Source of the DNA: an uncultured Alphaproteobacteria bacterium
GTDB taxonomy: Bacteria; Pseudomonadota; Alphaproteobacteria; Rhizobiales; Rhizobiaceae
Reading direction: 5' to 3'
Assembly: GCA_929200315.1 (NCBI GenBank)
Contig: CAKMZB010000004.1
Coordinates: 267,398 to 306,513, forward strand
DNA length: 39,116 nucleotides
Shown: positions 1 through 7,617 of the stretch, piece after piece
How positions within the stretch are numbered: position 1 is the first letter of the stretch
Layout of the letters: each line of letters opens with the position of its first letter
Notes under the pieces: generated by a model
The model's database searches: none
What the model saw: the letters and a program-made list of their open reading frames with translations, nothing else
What the model was told of the DNA's origin: nothing
Position numbers and translations under genes: made by a program

Positions 1-149
1 CTGCTGGATGGGCCAAGCGAGGATTACCGCATTTTTGGCCCAACCTGCGACGCCAGTGATGAATTACCTGCACGGGTGCCATTGCCGGCCGACCTGCAGT
101 TAAGGCCGGGTGGAATGTGCCGGCCAAGACCGACATCCCCGCCCCTTAA
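1..149 (+). pseudogene. C-terminal remnant of a group IV PLP decarboxylase (ornithine/diaminopimelate decarboxylase type), cut by the window edge
   Basis: Frame 1 from base 1 to about 99 reads YRIFGPTCDASDELPARV followed by PLPADLQ. The GPTCDxxD segment is the conserved C-terminal active-site motif of alanine-racemase-fold ornithine/diaminopimelate decarboxylases. In that family it should continue with a GDWIEF...GAY...FNGF tail. Here homology stops at the Gln near base 99. Frame 1 then stays open as non-homologous residues antiparallel to nothing recognisable and over the next gene until 375. Frame 3 would give a short KAGWNVPAK tail ending at TAA 147-149. I read this as a frameshifted or truncated gene end, or a base error. 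Only the last part of the gene is visible, so function cannot be judged. Confidence 0.45.
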
Positions 150-152
150 GAC

Positions 153-1103
153 ATGGCTCACCCCCGCCGCATCTGGATCCTCACCGACGGCAAGATCGGC
201 GATCTTGTTCAATGCCGGGGCGTTGCACGGCACTGGTCGGACGCGGAGATCGTCGAACGTGTTGTTGTACCGAAAGAGTTCTGGGCCTGGCCTATTCCGT
301 TGCTCCCGGTCGCACCATCTGAGCGACCAGATCACCCCGGCAGCCCCATCGCACCACCTTTCCCGGACCTGCTGATCGCTTCCGGCCGCCGCACGGTGCC
401 CTATCTGCGCGCAGTGAAGGCGGTAAACGGTGAGACGACGATCGTGTTTCTGAAAGACCCACGCGGGTTCGGACGGCGGGCGGCGGATTTCATTTGGGCC
501 CCAGTCCATGACGGACTTGTAGAAAAGGCGAATGTCATCGCCACCCACACCTCCCCCCACGGCATCACAGCGGAACGCCTTGCAGAAGCTAAGGGCGCCG
601 CCCCCATCGACGCGCTTGGTGACAACATCACGGGTGTCGTGCTCGGCGGAGATTCGGGAGCGGTAAAATGGGACGACGCGCAATCCGTCGCCTTTGCCAA
701 ACTTCTCGCCAAAGCCTGCGCCAATCAGACCGTCGCCATCACCCCATCACGCCGCACCCCACAGGTGCTGCGGGATGCCGTAACCACGGCTTTGCCGCAC
801 GCCTATTTCGATGCAGACGGCAGTCAATATGTCACCCTGCTTGCCAGTAGCGGACAGATCATCGTTACCGGCGACAGCCACAACATGGTGTCGGAAGCCC
901 TCGCCACAGGCGCTCCGGTCCATGTCTATCGGCCACAGAACCTTCAGCCAAAGCTGAACGGCTTCCTCGATGCCATGGAAGAAGTCGGTGCGGTGAAAGG
1001 CCTCGCCGCGCCATTGGTGCAATTTTCAGGTGTCAGGATAGACGCGACGCAAGAGATTGCCGCAGCTATCTCCCACCATCTCACGCAACCTGGGGAAGGC
1101 TAG
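153..1103 (+). CDS. Mitochondrial fission ELM1 family protein
   Basis: The 316-residue product starts IWILTDGKIGDLVQCRGVA and has the Gly-rich core and late segment TGDSHNMVSEALATGAPVHV typical of the ELM1 / DUF1022 family. That family has a glycosyltransferase-B-like fold and is widespread in alphaproteobacteria; plant ELM1 acts in mitochondrial fission, but the bacterial role is not established. No signal peptide or membrane span is evident. The ATG lies just after the disrupted decarboxylase tail. The stop codon TAG shares bases with the stop of the convergent oxygenase gene (CTAG at 1100-1103). The family call is firm; the biochemical activity is unknown. Confidence 0.8.
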   Translation: MAHPRRIWILTDGKIGDLVQCRGVARHWSDAEIVERVVVPKEFWAWPIPLLPVAPSERPDHPGSPIAPPFPDLLIASGRRTVPYLRAVKAVNGETTIVFLKDPRGFGRRAADFIWAPVHDGLVEKANVIATHTSPHGITAERLAEAKGAAPIDALGDNITGVVLGGDSGAVKWDDAQSVAFAKLLAKACANQTVAITPSRRTPQVLRDAVTTALPHAYFDADGSQYVTLLASSGQIIVTGDSHNMVSEALATGAPVHVYRPQNLQPKLNGFLDAMEEVGAVKGLAAPLVQFSGVRIDATQEIAAAISHHLTQPGEG

Positions 1104-1762
1104 ACGCTGACAGGCTGTTCCGGGAAGGCCAGCTGCTTCCGGGCGCGCCAGTCCTGGGTCACATAGTTGATGATGATCGACTTGCGTATGCCGTTGATCT
1201 TGCGCGCTTCAAAGCCGTGCCAGGTGTTGTCGGACGGGATGAAGACCATCGCCACATTAGGGCTGAAGGGAGTTTCGCCGATATGGGTCTCGGCGTCTGC
1301 ATAGAGCGATGTACCGAGTTGCTCGTGACCCTCACCATCGGAGAGATAGAGCAGCATCGTGAAATTCTTCACGCCGATATCGGTATGCGGCTCCAACCAG
1401 AAACCGTCCGTGTCCTGCCCGTACTCGATGCGCAAATTTGTGTTGGACAGGTCCGTACCGAAAGTCGTCTCAACCGCCTTCACCACTTCCGAATCCTGCA
1501 AAGCTTCGGCGAGAGCGGCGCAGACATCATGCTCGGCACGGGCATCGACGTCAAAATAGCTGCGGGATTTGTTGTGCGCCTCGCGGGTGCCTGAAACGCC
1601 GCCAAGATCCGGCGCGGGAAACGGCAGATCACGCAGCGGAGCAACAGCCCCTTGCGGCACGCAATCGCGCAGGATGAACCAGGGATAGGGCGAATCGTGT
1701 TTCTCAGCCCCTGCAAAGGAGGCCAGCAGAGACGCCTTCATTTCATTGCTCGTGATCGTCAT
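1100..1762 (-). CDS. 2OG-Fe(II) oxygenase family protein
   Basis: This is a 220-residue double-stranded beta-helix dioxygenase. Visible metal-site elements are HTD in WLEPHTDIGVKNFTM (first His and Asp) and the distal His in NTWHGFEARKINGIRKS, which is followed by the Arg expected to bind 2-oxoglutarate. I chose the start at 1762 (MTITSNEM): an AAGGGA ribosome site precedes it, and an upstream extension to 1864 is unlike the family. It is divergent from trxB and converges on the ELM1 gene with overlapping stops. Substrate is unknown; bacterial relatives include prolyl-hydroxylase-like and small-molecule hydroxylases. Confidence 0.75.
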   Translation of the reverse strand: MTITSNEMKASLLASFAGAEKHDSPYPWFILRDCVPQGAVAPLRDLPFPAPDLGGVSGTREAHNKSRSYFDVDARAEHDVCAALAEALQDSEVVKAVETTFGTDLSNTNLRIEYGQDTDGFWLEPHTDIGVKNFTMLLYLSDGEGHEQLGTSLYADAETHIGETPFSPNVAMVFIPSDNTWHGFEARKINGIRKSIIINYVTQDWRARKQLAFPEQPVSV

Positions 1763-1778
1763 GTCGTCCCTTTCAAAT

Positions 1779-1799
1779 CTGCTCCGTTTGAGGGAGCAG
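1779..1799. promoter_or_regulatory. Perfect 7-bp inverted repeat upstream of the oxygenase gene
   Basis: CTGCTCC (1779-1785), a 7-nt spacer, then GGAGCAG (1793-1799). It lies 17 bases upstream of the oxygenase start, in the divergent gap shared with trxB. It could be an operator or a 5'-UTR hairpin; sequence alone does not decide. Confidence 0.4.
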
Positions 1800-1853
1800 T
1801 GCCTTGCTTCTCCTAGCCGCTGGGGAAAGGCGGGACAATGACCCGCAACGCGC

Positions 1854-1882
1854 TTGAGACACAAGGCGACCTCTCCTATTTC
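1854..1882 (+). promoter_or_regulatory. Putative sigma-70 type promoter of trxB
   Basis: TTGAGA at 1854-1859, a 17-base spacer and TATTTC at 1877-1882 resemble the rhizobial CTTGAC-N17-CTATAT pattern. The predicted start near 1889 leaves a short leader with a GAGGA ribosome site (1899-1903) before the trxB ATG. Confidence 0.45.
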
Positions 1883-1912
1883 TTAGTACCTTCACAATGA
1901 GGACAAGCAGCC

Positions 1913-2884
1913 ATGGCTGAACGGCACACCAAAATGCTCATCATTGGTTCGGGACCGGCGGGCTACACTGCGGCCATCTACGCCGCACGCGCCATGATGG
2001 AACCAATCCTGATTGCCGGCATGCAGCCCGGCGGGCAACTCACCATCACGACCGATGTGGAAAATTACCCCGGCTATGCGGACCCGGTCCAAGGCCCGTG
2101 GATGATGGAGCAGATGGCTGAGCAGGCAAGGAATGTCGGCACCGAACTTGTATCCGACATCGTCACCAAAGCCGATCTGTCCGTGCGCCCTTTCCGCTGC
2201 GAGACCGACAGCGGCGATGTCTATACCGCCGACACCGTGGTGATCTGCACCGGAGCACAGGCCAAATGGCTTGGCTTGCCAACTGAGCAAACCTTCATGG
2301 GCTTTGGCGTTTCCGCCTGCGCGACCTGCGACGGCTTTTTCTACCGCGGCAAGGAAGTTATCGTAGTGGGCGGGGGCAATACGGCTGTGGAAGAGGCCCT
2401 CTACCTTTCCGGCCTCGCAGCCAAAGTAACACTGGTGCACCGCCGCGATGAATTGCGCGCTGAACAGATCCTCCAAAGGCGTCTGATGGCGAAGGAGAAT
2501 GTAGAATTTATCTGGGACACGCAGGTCAACGAAATCACGGGAGAAGACGGGTTGATGAAGTCCGTTAACGGTGTGGTGCTGGAAAACCGCAAGACCGGCG
2601 AGACCCGCAAGCTCGACTGTCACGGCGTCTTCATCGCGATCGGCCATGCTCCGGCAACGGAGCTTTTCGAAGGCCAGCTGAGGAAGCGGGATAGTGGTTA
2701 TCTGTGGACCGCGCCGGATTCTACCGCGACAGAAATTCCCGGCGTCTTTGCTGCTGGTGACGTTACAGATGACATCTACCGTCAGGCCGTCACCGCTGCC
2801 GGCCAGGGATGCATGGCCGCGCTGGAGGCGGAGAAATACATCGCGGCGATGGAAAGCGACGTCGCGCTAGACGCCGCCGAATAG
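1913..2884 (+). CDS. trxB: Thioredoxin-disulfide reductase
   Basis: The 323-residue flavoenzyme transfers NADPH electrons to thioredoxin in the cytoplasm. The FAD-binding motif GSGPAGYTAAIYAAR is at the N-terminus, the redox-active CATC is in the middle, the NADPH motif GGGNTAVEEA follows it, and the C-terminal FAD-contact segment is GVFAAGDVTD. Length is normal for the low-molecular-weight class. A GAGGA ribosome site supports the start. It is followed after 115 bases by an LsrB-type LysR gene, the same order as in Sinorhizobium, where LsrB takes part in oxidative-stress control. Confidence 0.97.
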   Translation: MAERHTKMLIIGSGPAGYTAAIYAARAMMEPILIAGMQPGGQLTITTDVENYPGYADPVQGPWMMEQMAEQARNVGTELVSDIVTKADLSVRPFRCETDSGDVYTADTVVICTGAQAKWLGLPTEQTFMGFGVSACATCDGFFYRGKEVIVVGGGNTAVEEALYLSGLAAKVTLVHRRDELRAEQILQRRLMAKENVEFIWDTQVNEITGEDGLMKSVNGVVLENRKTGETRKLDCHGVFIAIGHAPATELFEGQLRKRDSGYLWTAPDSTATEIPGVFAAGDVTDDIYRQAVTAAGQGCMAALEAEKYIAAMESDVALDAAE

Positions 2885-2894
2885 CTTGCCAATG

Positions 2895-2910
2895 GGGCGG
2901 CAAACCGCCC
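2895..2910 (+). other. Short GC-rich hairpin between trxB and the LysR gene
   Basis: GGGCGG (2895-2900), loop CAAA, CCGCCC (2905-2910), without a following T run. It may slow transcription or stabilise the trxB 3' end; it is not a canonical terminator. Confidence 0.3.
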
Positions 2911-2999
2911 ATATGGCAGGGCTTTAGCCGTAAATGTCAGGCGACGCGCCAGGAACGGTCCGCTACCTTTGCGAACCAAATCGCAGACCGGGAACCACA

Positions 3000-3896
3000 A
3001 TGCCGCTTGATTGGGACAGACTGCGCACATTCCACGCCGTGGCTCAGGCGGGGTCGTTCACCCATGCTTCGGAAGCATTGAACCTTTCCCAATCCGCCAT
3101 CAGCCGTCAGATTAGTGCGCTGGAAAGCGAGGCCGGTGCCCCGCTCTTTCACCGCCATGCCCGTGGTCTGATCCTCACCGAGCAAGGTGAAATTCTTTTC
3201 CATGCCGCAAGCGAGATGCGCGAGCGGCTGGAAGCTGCGACGGGCCAGCTTTCCGATTTCCAGGGATCACGAAAAGGCGCGCTGAAAGTCACAACCACCG
3301 TCGGCCTTGGCTCGGCCTGGCTTTCCATACGCCTTGGAGAATTTCTGGACCTCTACCCGGAAATGAGCATCGACCTGAAACTCTCCAACACTGAGCTCGA
3401 TATCGCGATGCGGGAGGCCGACTGCGCCATTCGCCTGCGACAGCCGCAGCAGGATGATCTAGTGCAGCGCAAGCTCTTCACTGTCCATTTTCACGTCTAT
3501 GCATCGCAGGATTATATTGACCGTTTCGGCGCGCCAATGAGCGTGCATGAACTCGACCGTCACCGATTGATCGTCTGGGGTGGGGAAGCGCCCAACTACC
3601 TCGACGACGTCAATTGGATGCTCACCGCCGGTCTACCAAATGGCCAGCAGCGGCAAGCGGCGCTGAAAATTAACTCGATTCTGGCCATCAAACGCGCCGT
3701 CCAGCGCGGCGCTGGCCTGGCTCTGCTGCCCGACTATTCAATTGAGGGTGATTCAAACCTGGTGCCGGTACTCACCGAAACCGATGTGCCCAGTTTCGAT
3801 ACCTATTTCGCCTATCCATCAGAATTGCGGCATTCTGCGCGTTTAGCGGCATTTCGGGACTTTTTGGTCTCTCAGGCGAAGAATTGGCGCTACTAG
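3000..3896 (+). CDS. lsrB: LysR-family regulator, LsrB/VtlR type
   Basis: This 298-residue LysR protein has an N-terminal winged helix-turn-helix (RTFHAVAQAGSFTHASEALN, then LSQSAISRQISALE) and a periplasmic-binding-like effector domain. The start at 3000 (MPLDWDRL) puts the helix-turn-helix at the usual distance from the N-terminus; an in-frame ATG at 2934 would add 22 atypical residues. The LsrB/VtlR assignment rests on sequence character plus synteny: trxB upstream and an AbcR-like sRNA gene downstream. Brucella VtlR is known to activate abcR2. Only one Cys is present (Cys142, in ADCAIRL), at a position comparable to a redox-relevant cysteine reported for LsrB; that equivalence is inferred. 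Confidence 0.8.
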   Translation: MPLDWDRLRTFHAVAQAGSFTHASEALNLSQSAISRQISALESEAGAPLFHRHARGLILTEQGEILFHAASEMRERLEAATGQLSDFQGSRKGALKVTTTVGLGSAWLSIRLGEFLDLYPEMSIDLKLSNTELDIAMREADCAIRLRQPQQDDLVQRKLFTVHFHVYASQDYIDRFGAPMSVHELDRHRLIVWGGEAPNYLDDVNWMLTAGLPNGQQRQAALKINSILAIKRAVQRGAGLALLPDYSIEGDSNLVPVLTETDVPSFDTYFAYPSELRHSARLAAFRDFLVSQAKNWRY

Positions 3897-3942
3897 CATC
3901 AAGGTGCCCGCACTCATGCATAAAGTTGAGCAAATGCCTGCC

Positions 3943-3965
3943 AGCTATGCAAAAATAGCATAGCT
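3943..3965. promoter_or_regulatory. LysR-type operator (T-N11-A palindrome) of the sRNA promoter
   Basis: A perfect 8-bp inverted repeat, AGCTATGC-N7-GCATAGCT, contains a T-N11-A core (T3948, A3960). Its centre (3954) is 65 bases upstream of the predicted sRNA start at 4019, the classic recognition-site position for LysR activators. A second, imperfect copy of the core (ATGTAAAAATAC, 3969-3980) lies 22 bases downstream, two helical turns on, next to the -35 box, as expected for an activation site. The neighbouring LysR protein is the obvious candidate to bind here. Confidence 0.6.
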
Positions 3966-3983
3966 CCTATGTAAAAATACTTA

Positions 3984-4012
3984 TTGCCGCAGTGCGTCAT
4001 AAACCTCATATA
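3984..4012 (+). promoter_or_regulatory. Putative promoter of the AbcR-like sRNA
   Basis: TTGCCG (3984-3989), a 17-base spacer and CATATA (4007-4012). The predicted start is about 4019, giving an RNA of about 113 nt ending at the terminator T run. The weak -10/-35 match fits an activator-dependent promoter. Confidence 0.55.
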
Positions 4013-4018
4013 GGGCGC

Positions 4019-4131
4019 GACGGAACGAGCGGCATTCTCCTCCCAGCTGCCTCGCTCCCTCCGAACGCCGGTTTCCTCCCAGACCTTGGCGTTCCAAATT
4101 AAAGCCGGATCCTACGGGATCCGGCTTTTTT
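4019..4131 (+). ncRNA. abcR: AbcR-type (alpha-r15 family) trans-acting small RNA
   Basis: The RNA of about 113 nt folds by eye into three hairpins. Hairpin 1 pairs GGCA (4031-4034) with TGCC (4048-4051), extended by CGA/TCG, and its loop shows CCTCCCAG (4039-4046). Hairpin 2 pairs GAACGCC (4063-4069) with GGCGTTC (4088-4094), and its loop shows a second CCTCCCAG (4075-4082). CTCCCTCC (4055-4062) lies single-stranded between them. Hairpin 3 is the terminator. Exposed CUCCC motifs that mask ribosome sites of ABC-transporter mRNAs are the hallmark of AbcR RNAs, which sit beside lsrB/vtlR in Rhizobiales. Assignment is from architecture and synteny; the start site is predicted. Rhizobia often carry two tandem copies; only one is seen here. 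Confidence 0.75.
4101..4131 (+). terminator. Strong Rho-independent terminator (end of the sRNA)
   Basis: GCCGGATCC (4104-4112), loop TACG, GGATCCGGC (4117-4125), then six T (4126-4131). AAA precedes the stem, so it can also work in reverse for the aminotransferase gene that converges from the right and stops at 4146. Confidence 0.92.
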
Positions 4132-4145
4132 CTTGGAGTTTTCGT

Positions 4146-5408
<1,263 letters not shown>

Positions 5409-5532
5409 CTATGAAAGCGCGGCTCGCGCCGCAAGAGGCCGCGGGCAGCAAAGACGCTTTAACCTATTGCGATCCCGAGCTCCTCTTGCTGCATATTCTG
5501 ATCGGAACTTTGCCGGTGTCGGCAAGAGCCAT

Positions 5533-6003
5533 TCAGGCGCTTATTGCCCCGACGGGAAATGGCCCTGCACTCTTCATTTGCCGCAGCACGAAATTGGTTG
5601 TTGTCGTACGCACCACACCAAGGCGCAAAATGTCCCGCATGATAAATTCTTCCAGCGCTTCCGGATCTGTGGCTACCACTTTCAGCAGGAAGTCAAAATC
5701 TCCTGTTATCGAGGCGCATTCTAGCACCTGCGGACTTTCTTCGACGAACAGACTGAATCGTGCGATGGTGTCTTCAGCGTGGTCGACCAGAGAGACCTGA
5801 ACATAAGCAAATGCACGCAAGCCCAGCTTCTTGCCGTCCAGTATGGCCGCGTACCGCCTTATATAGCCGTCCTCTTCAAGCCGCTTCACCCGTCGCCAGC
5901 ATGGCGATGGAGACAACCCGACCGCTTCGGAGAGCTCTTGCGTGCTTGCCCGTCCACTCCGCTGGAGGATTTTCAAGATCTTCTTTTCATAAGCATCGAG
6001 CAT
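5533..6003 (-). CDS. Lrp/AsnC-family transcriptional regulator
   Basis: The 156-residue protein has an N-terminal helix-turn-helix (DAYEKKILKILQRSGRAST, then LSPSPCWRRVKRLEEDGYI) and a RAM/ligand-binding domain with the signature ASITGDFDFLLKVVA. The start at 6003 (MLDAYEKK) has a GGTGA ribosome site and the normal family N-terminus; an upstream ATG at 6051 would add 16 atypical residues. It is divergently transcribed from phhAB, so it most likely senses phenylalanine or a related amino acid and controls phhAB and itself. It also lies upstream of aatA. Confidence 0.9.
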   Translation of the reverse strand: MLDAYEKKILKILQRSGRASTQELSEAVGLSPSPCWRRVKRLEEDGYIRRYAAILDGKKLGLRAFAYVQVSLVDHAEDTIARFSLFVEESPQVLECASITGDFDFLLKVVATDPEALEEFIMRDILRLGVVRTTTTNFVLRQMKSAGPFPVGAISA

Positions 6004-6063
6004 GATTTCACCCAAAAAGTCGCGTTTCCGGGTAAAATATCTTCCGATCATAGATACACAAGC

Positions 6064-6082
6064 GGAAATGGAACGATTTTCC
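6064..6082. promoter_or_regulatory. Inverted repeat in the Lrp-phhA divergent gap (candidate Lrp operator)
   Basis: GGAAA (6064-6068) and TTTCC (6078-6082) flank a 9-base AT/GC-mixed spacer. The site is 45 bases upstream of the phhA start, in the only intergenic space shared by the regulator and its presumed target. Lrp boxes are loosely conserved, so this is only a candidate. Confidence 0.35.
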
Positions 6083-6126
6083 CTCTCTCACCGTGCCATA
6101 TTTTCTGAAGGGAGCGGGAGGATGAG

Positions 6127-6921
6127 ATGTCAAAGCAGACAAGTTACGAAGCCAAACAACCGGACGCTTCAGGGTTCATTCACTACACTGAAGAGGAAAA
6201 TCTGGTCTGGCGGGACCTCGTCGCCCAGCAGCAGCCAAAGGTGGACCTCTTTACCGCAGAACCGTTCCTGCGCGGTCAGCGGAAACTGAACCTTCCCCGG
6301 ACTCATGTGCCGCAATGCAAAGTAGTTTCAGAGGTTTTGATAGACCTGACGGGCTGGAGGGTGGAGCCTGTCCCGGCCCTGATCGGTTTTTCGAAATTCT
6401 TTGAAATGCTGGCCAATAGAACCTTTCCTGCCGCTTCGTTTATCCGCAGCAGAAAGGATTTTGATTACATTGAAGAGCCGGACATCTTTCATGAGATCTA
6501 CGGACACACGCCGCTCCTGACGGATTCCCGCTTTGCAGACTTTTCCCAGAAAATCGGAGAGACCGGCCTTGCCTGCGACAAGGCGGATTATTCCTGGCTC
6601 ATCCGGATCTATTGGTTCACGATCGAATTTGGCCTGATCCGGGAGGGACAGAACACCAAGGCTCTTGGATCCGGTCTGGCTTCGTCCCCGGGGGAGTTAA
6701 AATATTCGGTCGAGGACCCCAGCGTCGTTCGGAAACCATTTGATGTGATCGACATTCTGCGCACGCCTTACCGGATTGATATCAATCAGCCGATTTACTT
6801 CGTGCTGGACGATGTCGATCAGCTTTTGGAAGCGTCTGAGCGCGATCTGATGGCCGATATCCGGCGCGCACAATCCCTCGGCCTCTTCGCACCAACTTAC
6901 CCGGAGAAGAAATATGCCTGA
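6127..6921 (+). CDS. phhA: Phenylalanine 4-monooxygenase (phenylalanine hydroxylase)
   Basis: The 264-residue non-heme iron enzyme makes tyrosine from phenylalanine using O2 and a tetrahydropterin. The iron ligands are visible: His122 and His127 in PDIFHEIYGHTPL and Glu167 in IYWFTIEFGL. Length matches bacterial single-domain enzymes that lack the eukaryotic ACT regulatory domain. A GGGAGGA ribosome site precedes the ATG. It overlaps phhB by 8 bases and is divergent from an Lrp regulator, so expression is probably amino-acid responsive. Confidence 0.96.
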   Translation: MSKQTSYEAKQPDASGFIHYTEEENLVWRDLVAQQQPKVDLFTAEPFLRGQRKLNLPRTHVPQCKVVSEVLIDLTGWRVEPVPALIGFSKFFEMLANRTFPAASFIRSRKDFDYIEEPDIFHEIYGHTPLLTDSRFADFSQKIGETGLACDKADYSWLIRIYWFTIEFGLIREGQNTKALGSGLASSPGELKYSVEDPSVVRKPFDVIDILRTPYRIDINQPIYFVLDDVDQLLEASERDLMADIRRAQSLGLFAPTYPEKKYA

Positions 6922-7249
6922 CCTATCTGAACAAAGCTGTGCTGCATGTGAGGGCTGGGTCCCACCCCTGGACGAGACCGGCCTTAACCGGCTGAAGGCG
7001 CAACTCGACCCTGCGTGGAAACTTGATCTGGAAACGCAAACCCTGACCAGACGGTTTGAATTTAAAGGCTTCGCGAAAGCTGTCTACATGGCCAACCTGG
7101 CCGCCTTCGTCAGTGACAAAGAGGGGCACCACGCCGATATTTCCTTCGGTTGGGGATACTGCACCGTCACATTCACCTCCCATGAATTGGGCAGACTTTC
7201 GGAAAATGACTTTATTTGCGCGGCCAAGCTGGACGCTAAATCAAGCTGA
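6914..7249 (+). CDS. phhB: 4a-hydroxytetrahydrobiopterin (pterin-4a-carbinolamine) dehydratase
   Basis: This 111-residue protein recycles the 4a-hydroxypterin produced by PhhA by dehydrating it to quinonoid dihydropterin. The active-site segment EGHHADISFGWGYCTVTF shows the conserved histidine pair (His72, His73), and a third histidine is at residue 90 in TSHELGRLSENDF. The start overlaps the end of phhA by 8 bases, giving tight translational coupling. Length is typical for the PCD/DCoH family. Confidence 0.95.
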   Translation: MPDLSEQSCAACEGWVPPLDETGLNRLKAQLDPAWKLDLETQTLTRRFEFKGFAKAVYMANLAAFVSDKEGHHADISFGWGYCTVTFTSHELGRLSENDFICAAKLDAKSS

Positions 7250-7269
7250 AGAACGGGACCTGGCGGCTG

Positions 7270-7295
7270 AGCCTGGCAGGCTGTGCACGGCACAG
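7270..7295 (+). terminator. Twin hairpins after phhB, possible weak terminator
   Basis: AGCCT-GGC-AGGCT (7270-7282) runs directly into CTGTGC-ACG-GCACAG (7281-7295), and a pyrimidine-rich stretch follows. There is no continuous T run, so termination is uncertain. The rest of 7296-7405 shows no gene. Confidence 0.35.
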
Positions 7296-7405
7296 TCACT
7301 CCTGCTTCCATTCTCTATTTCTGCCAGAAAAGACCATAGTTTGCGCATGATACGGCCCATATTGTTCCTAGGATCCGGCGGCAGGACTTTGCCGGAGCTT
7401 TCGTC

Positions 7406-7561
7406 ATGGAAACAAAAAAATATTGCCCGTTCCTCACCCGGATTACCGGACGGCGCGGTGCGCGCACTCGGCGAATGCGCCAGCATCTTGCGCTTGTTGC
7501 AACACTCGGCATCACCAGCGTTGCGATTGCTGTAACCGGCGCGTTGCCGCACCTGATCTGA
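7406..7561 (+). CDS. Predicted 51-residue single-span membrane protein
   Basis: The ATG at 7406 opens a 51-codon frame ending at TGA 7559-7561. A GGAG ribosome site sits 8 bases upstream (7394-7397). The N-terminal half is strongly basic (TRITGRRGARTRRMRQH) and is followed by one hydrophobic segment, LALVATLGITSVAIAVTGAL, as expected for a positive-inside single-span protein. Its stop overlaps the ATG of an 18-codon frame (TGATG), which in turn overlaps the DUF1499 start, implying one translational chain. I do not recognise the family. Support is from ribosome site, topology and overlap only. Confidence 0.45.
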   Translation: METKKYCPFLTRITGRRGARTRRMRQHLALVATLGITSVAIAVTGALPHLI

Positions 7562-7617
7562 TGACACAATCAAATCCTTTGACCGCGACCTCCCGCACGC
7601 TTAGTGCGGGCCGATGA
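7561..7617 (+). CDS. 18-codon leader ORF coupled to the DUF1499 gene
   Basis: The frame MTQSNPLTATSRTLSAGR starts inside TGATG (7559-7563) at the end of the 51-codon gene and ends inside ATGA (7614-7617) at the DUF1499 start. It spans a GC hairpin (7592-7610) that would hide the DUF1499 ribosome site. Ribosomes translating it would open the hairpin and could reinitiate downstream. It is probably a regulatory leader rather than a functional peptide. Confidence 0.4.
   Translation: MTQSNPLTATSRTLSAGR
7592..7610 (+). promoter_or_regulatory. Ribosome-site-occluding hairpin before the DUF1499 gene
   Basis: CCCGCAC (7592-7598), loop GCTTA, GTGCGGG (7604-7610). The 3' arm ends 3 bases before the ATG at 7614 and covers the only GCGGG ribosome-site candidate. 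Confidence 0.5.

Noticed and set aside
2934-2999. Longer start for the LysR protein (22 extra residues)
   Set aside because: The LysR helix-turn-helix normally begins within the first few residues, as it does with the start at 3000.
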